Position numbers and translations under genes: made by a program. Below the pieces are notes generated by a model. That model did not search any database and was not told the DNA's origin. It was given only the letters and a program-made list of their open reading frames with translations. A stretch of 64,000 bases of DNA from Virgibacillus oceani (lineage in GTDB: Bacteria; Bacillota; Bacilli; Bacillales; Amphibacillaceae). Where the stretch lies: NCBI RefSeq assembly GCF_014638995.1, contig NZ_BMFR01000002.1, positions 292,203 to 356,202 on the forward strand, written 5' to 3'. This document shows, one piece after another, positions 25,608 through 34,332 of the stretch; position 1 is the stretch's first letter; each line of letters starts with the position of its first letter.

Positions 25608-27212
25608 TTATGAAATACACCTATGATATTTAATTTCACCACCGATTATAGTCATGTCTATGTCCGTCTTCAACAGTTCATCAGGATCTTCCATCTCGAA
25701 TGGATTTTTGGAATAAACAGTCATGTCAGCTAACTTCCCTCTAGAAATGGTTCCTTTTACAGTTTCTTCATTTGTTGGATATGCACCCAGTTCAGTAAAC
25801 AGTTTAAAGGCGTCATACATTGACAATTTTTCCCACTCATTCCAACCTGCATGATTTTGACCCGGGGCTCTTCTAGTAACTGCAGCATGTATTCCCAGCA
25901 GCGGTTCAACTGGTTCAACCGGAGAATCGGAACCGCCAGCACAAATGACACCAGCTTCCATTAACGTTTTCCATGCATATGAGAGCCCAATTCGCTTCTC
26001 TCCAAGTCTCTCCTGTACCCACGGGAAATCTCCAACGATAAATCTTGGCTGAATATCCGCGATTATGTTTGGATTTGCCAGACGATTAATAAGTTCTTCT
26101 TGTAAAACCTGAACATGAATAATTCTGTCACGATGTGAAGCTGCCGGCAATTTATCTAAAACATCTAATACATTTTCCACTGCTTTATCACCAATTGTAT
26201 GAACAGCAATTGGCATCGAAAGGTCTCGTGCACTGCGTACTATTTCATAAAGTGCATCTTGATCATACATTGCTTCACCATATTCACCAGGTGCATCACT
26301 ATAAGGCTCTGACAATAAGGCGGTTCTTCTTCCGAATGCACCATCAGCAAAGATTTTCACAGCTCCTATCTGCAGGGTATCATTTCCATAACCGGCATAC
26401 ATTCCGTTCTTTTTTAAGTCCTCAAGAAATTCATGGTTAATCAGTAAATTACATCTAAGACCGAGCTTTTCCTGATTCAGCAATTCATCATATATTTTAT
26501 AAGTTTGATCAAGTCCACCTAAATAGAGTGGATCATTTGTATGAACGCTTGTTAATCCTTTTTCCATTGTATATTGAATTGCTTCTCTCATTGCATTTTT
26601 CAATTCATCGTAAGAACGTTCCGGTATATATCGTTTTATAAGTTCAGAGGCTGATTCAAGAACTACTCCAGTTGGTGTTTTGGTCACCTCATCTAAGACA
26701 ATTGATCCACCTTCAGGAATCGTAATTGATGGATGATATTGACTAACTTCTAACGCCTTCGTATTAACAAGATGTGCATGACTGCAAATTCTTGTTAAAA
26801 ATAACGGACAGTGTGGTGCAGCATAATCAAGTTCTGTTATAGTAGGAATCATTCCGTCGGTAAACAGGTTCTCGTCCCATCCTGTACCTAGTAACCACTC
26901 ACCTGGCTTTAGGGTACTTGCTTTAACACGTATTTTCTCTAGCATCTCCCTTTTTGAGGTTATACCGGTTAAATCCAAAATTAGAAATTTGTTTGCAATC
27001 ATTGATAAATGAAGATGGCTGTCCGTTAAACCCGGGGTAACTGTTTTCCCATGCAAATCAACCATTTCATTGGCTGTACTTCCCCATTGAAGCTGCATCT
27101 CCTCATTCGTTCCCATATCGATAAAACGACCATTTTCAATTACTACTGCCTGAACATACGGTTTGCATGGATCAAACGTATAAACCCTTCCATTTGTATA
27201 AATTTTCCTCAT
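25608..27212 (-). CDS. Amidohydrolase family 3 protein (YtcJ-like)
   Basis: A 534-residue metal-dependent hydrolase of the TIM-barrel amidohydrolase superfamily. The N-terminus MRKIYTNGRVYTFDP and TVTPGLTDSHLHLS give the small beta-sandwich and the HxH metal pair; VKIFADGAFGRRTALL, AVHTIGDKAVENVL, RDRIIHVQVL and GGSDSPVEPVEPLLG hold the other metal ligands and catalytic Asp; GKLADMTVYSKNPFEM closes the sandwich. YtcJ-type enzymes act on N-substituted formamides, lactams or amides. Real substrate unknown. AAGGAGA precedes the ATG. Upstream are a lysine riboswitch with terminator and a second terminator-like hairpin, suggesting a lysine-related role. Confidence 0.85.
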   Translation of the reverse strand: MRKIYTNGRVYTFDPCKPYVQAVVIENGRFIDMGTNEEMQLQWGSTANEMVDLHGKTVTPGLTDSHLHLSMIANKFLILDLTGITSKREMLEKIRVKASTLKPGEWLLGTGWDENLFTDGMIPTITELDYAAPHCPLFLTRICSHAHLVNTKALEVSQYHPSITIPEGGSIVLDEVTKTPTGVVLESASELIKRYIPERSYDELKNAMREAIQYTMEKGLTSVHTNDPLYLGGLDQTYKIYDELLNQEKLGLRCNLLINHEFLEDLKKNGMYAGYGNDTLQIGAVKIFADGAFGRRTALLSEPYSDAPGEYGEAMYDQDALYEIVRSARDLSMPIAVHTIGDKAVENVLDVLDKLPAASHRDRIIHVQVLQEELINRLANPNIIADIQPRFIVGDFPWVQERLGEKRIGLSYAWKTLMEAGVICAGGSDSPVEPVEPLLGIHAAVTRRAPGQNHAGWNEWEKLSMYDAFKLFTELGAYPTNEETVKGTISRGKLADMTVYSKNPFEMEDPDELLKTDIDMTIIGGEIKYHRCIS

Positions 27213-27257
27213 TCTAACTATCTCCTTTTGGTTAAGACTGCACGTGTAATAGTCAAT

Positions 27258-27292
27258 AAAATTAAAAACACCCCCTTGATTCGTGGGAGTGC
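27258..27292 (-). terminator. Terminator-like hairpin between lysine riboswitch and amidohydrolase gene
   Basis: On the - strand CACTCCC, a 9-base loop, GGGGGTG, then TTTTTAATTTT. It has all features of an intrinsic terminator yet lies 46-80 bases before the amidohydrolase start, after the riboswitch terminator. Confidence 0.65.
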
Positions 27293-27389
27293 ATGGATTA
27301 AGGATGAAAAGAGGCGATATTGCAGAGGAATGATTCGGAATTTCATTCTATGTATAAAAAGAATTCAGGTATCTGAACATACTTTTTAA

Positions 27390-27640
27390 TACAAAAAAAC
27401 AACGATAGAAAATAACCCATCATTGTTTTACAATATACGTTATCCTCCATTTCGATCAGTAGTTCTCCATACACATAATGCATGACAGTATACCTCTTAT
27501 TCAAAGACATACCAGCTATCATAAGTTCGACCCTTATCACGCTTCGGCAAACAATCCTTTCATCAACAATCATAGGTGTCATTCTCATGTTGAGTACTCA
27601 TATAATCTGCACCTCTACCTCACCGATCTGAGGTTTGCTA
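27390..27640 (-). ncRNA. Lysine riboswitch (L-box) with intrinsic terminator
   Basis: The - strand RNA shows the L-box landmarks in order: GGTGAGGTAGAGGTGC, GAGTACTC, GCCGAAGCG, TAGCTGG, ATACTGTCATG and TGGAGAACTA. The closing P1 helix is GATCGG (27628-27623) with CTGATC (27459-27454). The expression platform is AACAATGAT paired with ATCGTTGTT (27427-27419 with 27406-27398) followed by seven T. Lysine binding should favour termination, turning the downstream gene off. A promoter lies just upstream at 27656-27684. The first gene downstream is the amidohydrolase at 27212. Confidence 0.88.
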
Positions 27641-27655
27641 TGAAATTATGAAATT

Positions 27656-27684
27656 ACTATACTAGAATTTTTACTGGTTTGCAA
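27656..27684 (-). promoter_or_regulatory. Promoter of the lysine riboswitch transcript
   Basis: TTGCAA (27684-27679), 17-base spacer, TATAGT (27661-27656) on the - strand, placing the start about 20 bases before the aptamer. Confidence 0.6.
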
Positions 27685-27711
27685 GGATAATTTCTTCCGA
27701 GTAAAACCTAA

Positions 27712-29127
27712 TTACTGCGCAAGCATTACCCTTAGCTGTACGTAAACTTGCACTGCGGCATAAATAACAACCGCATATTTCCAGTTAAACTGAATCCCGT
27801 TTTTTAATCCGCCCAAACCGTTAACACCACTCAGTGCTATTATAGGCATAATCAATGGTGATAATAAAATGGAAATAGCACTTCCAGATGTCACTGTCAG
27901 GACAATTAATTCAGGCTGGTATGGCAAATCAAGACTCCCCAATATTCCGCCAACCAAAACCATAACAGTCAATGGTCCAAGGCCGAAAAACCCTAAAATG
28001 ATCACCATAAATGGGAGAAAGTATAATACATTGATAAGTGGTAAGGATTCCTTTAAAGAATAAATACCATCTATAACGATTGCAGCAAAATCTGTCTGAT
28101 TTAATGCTGAAATCATCATACCAGCACCAAGCATAACAGACAGCTGATATGCTTGATGCTTAATATCCCTTCCAATATATACTTTGACTTCTTTCATCAA
28201 TTTGTGTGGTCTTTTTTTAATCATATAGAATACAAGAATCCAAATTAAAACTACTAAAGGAATTAGAAACAATAACTCCATAGCTAAAAAAGAGTGCAAA
28301 ATAAAAATGGAACCGAATAAACTTACAAAAAGAATGACGAACTCAACGACATTACGCTTAATTTGTCCTTTATTTGCAGTATGCCGCAATACTTCATCAA
28401 TCTCATTCTGTAGTCCAGCGGTTAAATCTGCACCATATCTTTTTTCCTCGAAACGAGAGAAAATAACCGCAAGCATAATACCGCAAACAGACAATCCCAA
28501 TCCCTGTAAAATGGAAATCCAAAGAGAAGCATCCATCGTCTCAACCACAAAAGCAAAACTCGGAATACTGACTACCCACATGGTTGAGAGTGCAAATCCA
28601 CGTAATAGTGCTGTTCCTTTAAAATTTTCCCATGCCTCTCCTTTTTCATCTTTTAAAATCATATTTGCGAATTGATACATCATTGGAATGGAACCAAAAT
28701 TTAAGAAATAGGCAATAACCTGTGTAAAGGATATCATTCCAAAATAAAACTTACGGCTTGTATTCAGCATTTTATGGCTGAAACGGATTATCGATTCCAT
28801 ATATGCCTCTTCTTTTAACACCCAGCTAATCATTGGAACAACGATCAATAATCCAATCATATTTCGCATTTGCCGAAATCCATTTAACATCCCATCAGCA
28901 ATCGGTGCACCAGAAAGTGTTAAAATCACAACCCCTGTAAGAAAAAGTGCAAATGGTAATTTCATTTTTGTAATCGTTCGCGCCGCAATGGCAAATACCA
29001 AAATACCAAACCCGCAGATGCCCAAGAAAGAAAGTAAAATTTTGTTTTCAAAGAAATAGGTGACAAAATGTAAAATTGCATAAACTAAAATAAAAAATCT
29101 TAGTGAAACATTGATGAATGATTTCAT
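27712..29127 (-). CDS. Polytopic membrane transporter of unknown family
   Basis: A 471-residue very hydrophobic protein with about eleven to twelve membrane segments, a loop near residues 215-250 (SRFEEKRYGADLTAG) and Gly-rich segments FGLGPLTVMVLVGGILGS and LTVTSGSAISILLSPLIMP that could form re-entrant helices as in ion-transporter or TRAP/GntP-like families. I do not recognise it further. The start ATG at 29127 has AGGGGC before it. It ends 28 bases before the riboswitch promoter, so the riboswitch is downstream of it, not its leader. The - strand hairpin at 29207-29233 lies upstream. Confidence 0.7.
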   Translation of the reverse strand: MKSFINVSLRFFILVYAILHFVTYFFENKILLSFLGICGFGILVFAIAARTITKMKLPFALFLTGVVILTLSGAPIADGMLNGFRQMRNMIGLLIVVPMISWVLKEEAYMESIIRFSHKMLNTSRKFYFGMISFTQVIAYFLNFGSIPMMYQFANMILKDEKGEAWENFKGTALLRGFALSTMWVVSIPSFAFVVETMDASLWISILQGLGLSVCGIMLAVIFSRFEEKRYGADLTAGLQNEIDEVLRHTANKGQIKRNVVEFVILFVSLFGSIFILHSFLAMELLFLIPLVVLIWILVFYMIKKRPHKLMKEVKVYIGRDIKHQAYQLSVMLGAGMMISALNQTDFAAIVIDGIYSLKESLPLINVLYFLPFMVIILGFFGLGPLTVMVLVGGILGSLDLPYQPELIVLTVTSGSAISILLSPLIMPIIALSGVNGLGGLKNGIQFNWKYAVVIYAAVQVYVQLRVMLAQ

Positions 29128-29206
29128 ATAATAAGCCCCTAACTAGCAGTCCTTCTGATGAATGTAATCCTATACTATATTAATACAGTATATCTGCAAT
29201 TGAAAA

Positions 29207-29233
29207 GGAGATGTTCCAAAAAAGAACATCTCC
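29207..29233. terminator. Perfect 10-base hairpin upstream of the unknown transporter
   Basis: GGAGATGTTC (29207-29216) pairs with GAACATCTCC (29224-29233). On the - strand it is followed by TTTTCAATT, so it would end transcripts of the decayed sequence upstream of the transporter. Confidence 0.6.
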
Positions 29234-29650
29234 GTTAGTATATGATATTATAAAGCGGTTTTTCGCTCTGTTCTCCTAGAAATACTCCCATTAACGATGT
29301 GAGCGTAATCATAAGTACATTTCCAAGCGTTGCGTCAATCATCAACATTTCATTGAAAAAGCCAAAATATGGACATCCATATTTTATCCGTATTCAGGAA
29401 AAAGTTTACTTAAAGAGCAGCTGCAAGATAATTCTACTAATCTCCAATCATACAGGAGCAGGTTCTTCAATTTCGTCTCCTGCAATCTGTAATCTAACAT
29501 CCAATCGGAATTGACTGTCCCGTTTTAGCCTTCAGCATCTGCGTTCAATTTTACCGTATTTTTATCTAGTTCAACAACGCGATCTGCAGCAATTTTTTCG
29601 GCTCCAATTGAATTGATTTGATTTATTTCATCATTCTTCATTCGGTTTAA
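29234..29650 (-). pseudogene. Decayed coding sequence, possibly TRAP-transporter related
   Basis: No intact gene lies between 29128 and 29800. On the - strand, fragments in different frames look protein-like: MKNDEINQINSIGAEKI with ADRVVELDKNTVKLNADAEG near 29643-29527, RDSQFRLDVRLQIAGDEIEE with PAPV at about 29523-29449, and MLMIDATLGNVLMITLTSLM with GVFLGE near 29350-29265. The last resembles the C-terminal membrane part of fused TRAP permeases. Frame changes and stops separate them. Origin is a guess; that it is decayed coding DNA is more likely than not. Confidence 0.4.
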
Positions 29651-29750
29651 ATACTAATCTGCTTTGGGTATATATATTTAAACAAGTAAATTATTCAGAC
29701 TACGTGATATTACCAAGGAAGCATTAATTAATCGACTATCAAAAAAATAT

Positions 29751-29779
29751 TTGACAACTTTGTGAACAAATAGAATAAT
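29751..29779 (+). promoter_or_regulatory. Sigma-A promoter for the small membrane protein gene
   Basis: TTGACA at 29751-29756, a 17-base spacer and AATAAT at 29774-29779, about 24 bases before the start codon. Confidence 0.7.
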
Positions 29780-29802
29780 ATAAGAAAAGGAGGCTGTGTG
29801 TG

Positions 29803-30054
29803 ATGAAACAATCATATGCAAAAATGTTACGTGCAACTAGATATACAGGGGCCACTGTGTTAGCGGTTGGAATTGCTATTTTCCTTTATGGATTTTTTGT
29901 AAGCGAATACAGTGCGGTAACAGGGATTGGAATTGGCACTGTTATGGGGGCAGTTTTTATCTTTTTAATTGGCGTGTTCCTTGTTGCATCAGAGGAAATG
30001 CTGGACAAAAAGTATAATGATGACCAAACAACAAAAGCGGAAGCGCCCGTTTAG
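29803..30054 (+). CDS. Small two-helix membrane protein of unknown function
   Basis: An 83-residue protein with helices at about 13-34 and 38-62, then a charged tail DKKYNDDQTTKAEAPV. GGAGG lies 9 bases before the ATG at 29803 (a GTG directly before it is also in frame). A good promoter precedes it. The last residues, AEAPV, are encoded by the first bases of the GC-rich repeat at 30033-30237, so the repeat has supplied the stop codon and the C-terminus. No domain recognised. Confidence 0.7.
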   Translation: MKQSYAKMLRATRYTGATVLAVGIAIFLYGFFVSEYSAVTGIGIGTVMGAVFIFLIGVFLVASEEMLDKKYNDDQTTKAEAPV

Positions 30055-30237
30055 CGACGTGTGGACTGCGCCTCGCCATGCGGGGTGGTTCGGCGTTGCC
30101 GCGCAAAGCGGCGGTTTTAGCCGAACATTCCTTCGCAGGAGATAAAGGAAACTCGGGTGAGCGTAAGCGAATCGATGTTGACCTTATCGTACGGAGGTGA
30201 GGGAAGTCCATCACAGCTTTAGCGCTGGAGCTGGACG
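30033..30237. repeat. GC-rich structured interspersed element of Bacillaceae type
   Basis: About 205 bases, clearly richer in G+C than the surroundings, starting AAAAGCGGAAGCGCC and ending AGCGCTGGAGCTGGACG. It folds on itself: GTTCGGC with GCCGAAC enclosing GCCGC/GCGGC, and outer TGGACT with AGTCCA. I recall similar sequences fused to gene ends in many Bacillaceae, where they yield C-termini such as KAEAP. It may be a MITE/REP-like element or structured RNA. Only one full copy is in this window; mobility is not shown. Confidence 0.6.
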
Positions 30238-30293
30238 CGGCTTACCATGTCACTAGCTGAATAGCGCTAAATTTTATACTTCCTTTATATAAA

Positions 30294-30323
30294 AAAAGGA
30301 GTGCCATTATAGACACTCCTTTT
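30294..30323. terminator. Bidirectional terminator after qoxD
   Basis: AAAAGGAGTG (30294-30303) pairs perfectly with CACTCCTTTT (30314-30323), with A- and T-runs on both sides. It ends the qox operon on the - strand and any + strand transcript from the small membrane protein gene. Confidence 0.8.
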
Positions 30324-30328
30324 CCGAA

Positions 30329-30613
30329 TTAAACGTAACCCCAAACCATAGCGAGCAGCGTACCAAAAACAGTTACCAACGCTATTATTAATCCGTAATA
30401 TATATTTGTAAAGATTAACCCTTTGTCCTCTGTTTCACCAGCATGCATAAACACGATAAACTGCAGACCGGCTTGTATAAATGCGGTTACCAGCAATACC
30501 GTCATTCCGACAGCAAATGACATATCTAAAAAGTATACCAGAAGTGCTGCTGCGGTCAGAACTAAAGAAAATACAAAGCCCATTACTTGTTTACGTGGGA
30601 ATAATTCTTTCAT
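30329..30613 (-). CDS. qoxD: Quinol oxidase aa3 subunit IV (QoxD)
   Basis: A 94-residue subunit with three membrane helices that stabilises the quinol oxidase. Start ATG at 30613 (MKELFPRKQVMGFVFSLVL) is chosen; upstream in-frame codons overlap qoxC. FIQAGLQFIVFMHAGETEDKG and NIYYGLIIALVTVFGT are typical of COX4/CyoD family proteins. It follows qoxC by 2 bases and is the last gene of the operon. Confidence 0.92.
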   Translation of the reverse strand: MKELFPRKQVMGFVFSLVLTAAALLVYFLDMSFAVGMTVLLVTAFIQAGLQFIVFMHAGETEDKGLIFTNIYYGLIIALVTVFGTLLAMVWGYV

Positions 30614-30615
30614 GT

Positions 30616-31212
30616 TTACATCATTCCTTTCAAGTAGATGAAGCTGAAAATAAAGATCCAAACAACATCTAGGAAATGCCAGTAAAGTGAAAAAATAAAT
30701 GATTTATTAGCAGTTTCAGGTGTCAGCCCGCGTTTTTTCACTTGCAGGATAATGAATAATCCCCAGAACAGCCCAAACGTAACGTGTGCACCATGCGTTC
30801 CGAGTGTCGTAAGCAGGATAGAGGTAAACGCACTCGCTTGTAACCCCGCCCCTTCATGCACATAATGAATGAACTCAAAAATTTCAAAGCCTAAGAATCC
30901 TAGACCAAGAATCAACGTAATTGAAAAGAATGCCAGCATTGCTTTCTTATTTGCAATCCGCATCGCATGAACGCCAAGTCCAATGGTAAAACTACTCGTC
31001 AACAACAAGAATGTTTCAACAAGAACTGGTGTTATTTCAAATATTTCTGCTCCTGTAGGGCCGCTTCCCGTACGACCCTCCAAGGTAAAATAGGATGCAA
31101 AGAGTGTACCAAAGAGCATAATTTCAGCCCCAAGGAAAATCCAAAATCCAAATATATTTAAGCGGCTTTGTTCCGTCTTATATTCAAGAGGCATTGTGTT
31201 ATCTGTTTTCAT
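30616..31212 (-). CDS. qoxC: Quinol oxidase aa3 subunit III (QoxC)
   Basis: A 198-residue subunit with five membrane helices, heme-copper oxidase subunit III family. Start ATG at 31212 has GGAGG 8 bases upstream and lies inside the end of qox[21 protein letters not shown], the [19 protein letters not shown] segment and [16 protein letters not shown] are family hallmarks; the final [17 protein letters not shown] is near invariant. Together with QoxA and QoxB it forms the proton-pumping terminal oxidase. Confidence 0.94.
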   Translation of the reverse strand: MKTDNTMPLEYKTEQSRLNIFGFWIFLGAEIMLFGTLFASYFTLEGRTGSGPTGAEIFEITPVLVETFLLLTSSFTIGLGVHAMRIANKKAMLAFFSITLILGLGFLGFEIFEFIHYVHEGAGLQASAFTSILLTTLGTHGAHVTFGLFWGLFIILQVKKRGLTPETANKSFIFSLYWHFLDVVWIFIFSFIYLKGMM

Positions 31213-33157
31213 GTTCAGCACCTCCGCGTTCTGCTTCTGTCTTCTCAATCTCTTCTACTGAAATGTGATAACCATGATCTTTTTCGAATGATCTGTGTGC
31301 CAAGCAAGCAAAGACTCCGATTAATGAGATAATGGCAACAATCCACAAACTGAACACTAGAGCAAACCCAAGTACAAAGAACAGAATACTCATTATAAAT
31401 GGCATACCGCTGTTGTTTGGCATATGGATTTCTTTAAATGGTCCTTTAAACAATTTATGACCATTTTTCTTAGAATCCCAAAAAGCCTCACTTGAATTGA
31501 CTTGCGGTGTAATTGCAAAATTGTATTCTGGTACAGGATTGTGTGTAGCCCATTCAAGAGAACGTGCATCCCACGGATCATCACCAATATCTCTTGAAGC
31601 ATAACGCGTACTGTAATAAACGTTATATACGATCAAAATAAATCCTGCTGCAAGTCCAAGAGCCCCGATGAACGAAAGCATATTCCATATTCCAAATCCT
31701 GTTGCTTCCGAATAGGTGTACATACGGCGTGCTTGCCCATCGAGTCCAGAGATAAACATTGGGAAGAAGGCTAAACAAGTACCACCCGCAATAAACCAGA
31801 ATGTCCATTTCCCGATTCGTTCATTCAACATGAAACCGAACATTTTTGGCCACCAATATGTCATACCAGCAATCATAGCGAATACAACACCAGGAATAAT
31901 TACTAAGTGAAAGTGAGCCACCAGGAACATCGTGTTATGATATTGATAGTCGGCAGCTGACATTCCGAGCATAACCCCGGTTACCCCGCCAATTGTGAAA
32001 ATCGGCAAAAATCCTAAAGAATATAGCATTGGTACGGTAATCTTGATTTTCCCTTTCCAAAGCGTAAATAACCAGTTAAATATTTTAATCCCGGTTGGAA
32101 CGGCAATTGCCATCGTTGAAATCGAGAAAATACTGTTCACAAGTGCTCCCTGTCCCATCGTAAAGAAATGGTGAACCCATACAAAAAATGAAAGCAATGA
32201 GATCAGTACCATTGATGCAACCATGGATTTATAGCCATATAAATTTCTCCGTGCAAAGGTCGGAATAATTTCACTGTATATGCCAAATGCCGGTAAAATT
32301 AATATATAAACCTCAGGATGTCCCCATACCCAGAACAGGTTTGCCCAAAGCATATCCATACCGCCATCGGAAGTTGTAAAGAAATTTGAACCAAATAACC
32401 GATCCATCGTACCCATTGCAAGGGCAACTGTTAGCACAGGGAATGCAAAAACAATAATTAAGTTTGTTATGAGTGCAGACCATGTAAACATTGGCATTTT
32501 CATCAATGTCATTCCAGGTGCACGCATTTTTAGTATAGTAGCAATAAAGTTAATCCCGGTCATGAGTGTCCCAATACCGGAAATCTGAATCGCCAGCATA
32601 TAGTAGTTCGTTCCAACTGATTCACTAAATTCATTGCCGGCAAGCGGAAAATACGATGTCCAGCCTGCACTTGGTGATCCGCCAATAACAAATGACAGGT
32701 TGAATAACATAGCCCCCATAAAATATAACCAAAAGCTAAGATTATTCAAACGCGGAAATGCAACGTCTCGTGCACCAATTTGCAAAGGTACCACGAAGTT
32801 CATTAAAGCTATAATAAATGCCATCGCCATGAATATAATCATTACGACACCATGTGTTGTAAAAATTTCGTTATAATGCTGTGCCTCGAGCAGCGTATTT
32901 TCTGGTACTGCAGTTTGAGCACGCATCATCAGTGCATCTACCCCACCCCGGAATAGCATCAATAGGGCAGATAATAAATACATAATACCAATTCGTTTAT
33001 GATCCACAGTCGTTATCCATTCACGCCATAGATATCCCCATTTTTTAAAATAGGTTAACCCAGCGACAATTGCGATAACGGTCAGCCCGATTGCAACCAT
33101 CGATGCATAAATAATTGGACTTGGGTGCGGGATCGCAAATCTATCAAAGAAATCCAT
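31199..33157 (-). CDS. qoxB: Quinol oxidase aa3 subunit I (QoxB)
   Basis: Catalytic subunit carrying low-spin heme, the heme-CuB centre and proton channels; 652 residues with about fourteen helices. [13 protein letters not shown] holds a heme ligand His, [12 protein letters not shown] the CuB His cross-linked to Tyr, VHHFFTMG two CuB His, and [20 protein letters not shown] the heme ligands. The long C-terminal extension (from about 560) is usual for quinol oxidases. ATG at 33157 with AGGAG upstream. Confidence 0.96.
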   Translation of the reverse strand: MDFFDRFAIPHPSPIIYASMVAIGLTVIAIVAGLTYFKKWGYLWREWITTVDHKRIGIMYLLSALLMLFRGGVDALMMRAQTAVPENTLLEAQHYNEIFTTHGVVMIIFMAMAFIIALMNFVVPLQIGARDVAFPRLNNLSFWLYFMGAMLFNLSFVIGGSPSAGWTSYFPLAGNEFSESVGTNYYMLAIQISGIGTLMTGINFIATILKMRAPGMTLMKMPMFTWSALITNLIIVFAFPVLTVALAMGTMDRLFGSNFFTTSDGGMDMLWANLFWVWGHPEVYILILPAFGIYSEIIPTFARRNLYGYKSMVASMVLISLLSFFVWVHHFFTMGQGALVNSIFSISTMAIAVPTGIKIFNWLFTLWKGKIKITVPMLYSLGFLPIFTIGGVTGVMLGMSAADYQYHNTMFLVAHFHLVIIPGVVFAMIAGMTYWWPKMFGFMLNERIGKWTFWFIAGGTCLAFFPMFISGLDGQARRMYTYSEATGFGIWNMLSFIGALGLAAGFILIVYNVYYSTRYASRDIGDDPWDARSLEWATHNPVPEYNFAITPQVNSSEAFWDSKKNGHKLFKGPFKEIHMPNNSGMPFIMSILFFVLGFALVFSLWIVAIISLIGVFACLAHRSFEKDHGYHISVEEIEKTEAERGGAEHENR

Positions 33158-33239
33158 GTCTCTTGTAGCTCCTTTCGGGAAACATATATTTTAGTTATGA
33201 AACCCAGATACTAGTACACTATTTTGTCAACATCCTATC

Positions 33240-34190
33240 TTAATGATCACTGTGTTCCTCATCGGAATGACTATCTGAATGGCCAGAATCTGACTCATTG
33301 TCACTGTTTCCCGACATCTCAGTGTGTTTATCAGCTGATCCCGACCCATGATTATGTCCGCCATTTTCAGCAGATGGAGGTGGCAGGAATGTCAAATGTG
33401 TTCCTTTAAACGTTAATTGCCCTAGGTGGCCAGGTTCTAATAATTGGTCGAATTCTTTTTCCGTAAGAGGATCGGCAGTATTATTAACTTCATCTACCCA
33501 CTCATCAAATTCCGCTTGTGGCATTGCTTTCACATTAAACGTATTTTCGGCAAAGCCTTTTCCGCTGAAGTTTGCATTTCTTCCCATGTATTCACCTGGA
33601 GCATCAGCAGCTAAATGCAGTGTTGTAACCATGTCGGACATAGCATATTTTTGTCCTCCAAGCTGTGGAATCCAGAAACTAGTGATTGGCCCATAGGAAT
33701 ATAATTTAAATTCAAGTGGGCGATCTGTTGGGATGTATAAGTAGTTAACTGTTTCGATATTCTGCTCCGGATAACTAAAATGCCATTTCCAGTTCGATGA
33801 TGATGCATAGACAACTAATGGTTCCTTCTCACCATATCCCTCTGGAGATGATTCAACTTCATAGTTGCTTTGTACCGACACAATTGATAGGAATGCAACG
33901 ATTAAAACTGGAATACCTACACAAATTGATTCCACGATAACATTTCCTTCAATATGCGGCGGCTCATAATCATCGCTTTGTTTGGAAGCGCGGAACTTAA
34001 CTAACATGTAAATCAAGATCGCAAAAACCGCAACAACGATAAACAGCATAATACCAATGGATAACCAGATAACATCTGCTTGCGTTTCTGCTTGAGGCCC
34101 TTTAGGATTCAAAACCGCGAGAGGTTCACATCCTGTTAACACTGTGACAATAGTGAAAATTGCCGCAAGCATTGCCCATTTTATTTTCAT
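33240..34190 (-). CDS. qoxA: Quinol oxidase aa3 subunit II (QoxA), lipoprotein with His-rich tail
   Basis: A 316-residue subunit II. It begins with a lipoprotein signal (MKIKWAMLAAIFTIVTVLTGC, Cys at residue 21) followed by two membrane helices and a cupredoxin domain outside. CuA ligands are absent: SFWIPQLGGQKYAMSDM and RNANFSGKGFAENTF replace the Cys-rich site, so it is a quinol, not cytochrome c, oxidase. The last 40 residues are an unusual His/Ser/Asp-rich tail (GGHNHGSGS, HSDSHSDEEHSDH). The ATG at 34190 has AAAGGGG 8 bases before. First gene of qoxABCD. Confidence 0.95.
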   Translation of the reverse strand: MKIKWAMLAAIFTIVTVLTGCEPLAVLNPKGPQAETQADVIWLSIGIMLFIVVAVFAILIYMLVKFRASKQSDDYEPPHIEGNVIVESICVGIPVLIVAFLSIVSVQSNYEVESSPEGYGEKEPLVVYASSSNWKWHFSYPEQNIETVNYLYIPTDRPLEFKLYSYGPITSFWIPQLGGQKYAMSDMVTTLHLAADAPGEYMGRNANFSGKGFAENTFNVKAMPQAEFDEWVDEVNNTADPLTEKEFDQLLEPGHLGQLTFKGTHLTFLPPPSAENGGHNHGSGSADKHTEMSGNSDNESDSGHSDSHSDEEHSDH

Positions 34191-34250
34191 TCGAGGTACC
34201 CCTTTCATGGATGTATTACGGTATAAAATACAAGACTTTTAGCAAAGATC

Positions 34251-34270
34251 TTTGTTACGTAATTCACAAA
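34251..34270. promoter_or_regulatory. FNR/Rex-like palindrome 2 at the qox transcription start
   Basis: TTTGTTACGTAATTCACAAA, matching TTTGTGA-N6-TCACAAA with one change. It lies just downstream of the predicted qox -10, where binding would repress. Confidence 0.55.
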
Positions 34271-34280
34271 ATCTACGATA

Positions 34281-34309
34281 ATCTTAATACCGTATACGTT
34301 CAACTTCAA
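34281..34309 (-). promoter_or_regulatory. Candidate qoxABCD promoter
   Basis: TTGAAG (34309-34304), 17-base spacer, TAAGAT (34286-34281) on the - strand, lying between two FNR/Rex-like palindromes. Confidence 0.5.
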
Positions 34310-34312
34310 TAG

Positions 34313-34332
34313 TTTGTGATGTATGTCACAAA
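34313..34332. promoter_or_regulatory. FNR/Rex-like palindrome 1 upstream of the qox -35
   Basis: TTTGTGATGTATGTCACAAA, a perfect palindrome of 7-base arms with a 6-base centre, matching the Bacillus FNR box TGTGA-N6-TCACA and close to the Rex box TTGTGAA-N4-TTCACAA. Its centre is about 48 bases before the predicted start. The rest of the gene-free stretch 34333-34620 shows nothing I can name. Confidence 0.65.

Noticed and set aside
27343-27588. 81-codon frame on the - strand
   Set aside because: It covers the lysine riboswitch and its terminator, has no ribosome site and no recognisable domain.
29299-29514. 71-codon frame on the + strand
   Set aside because: Lies in decayed DNA where the better protein-like signal is on the other strand; no ribosome site.
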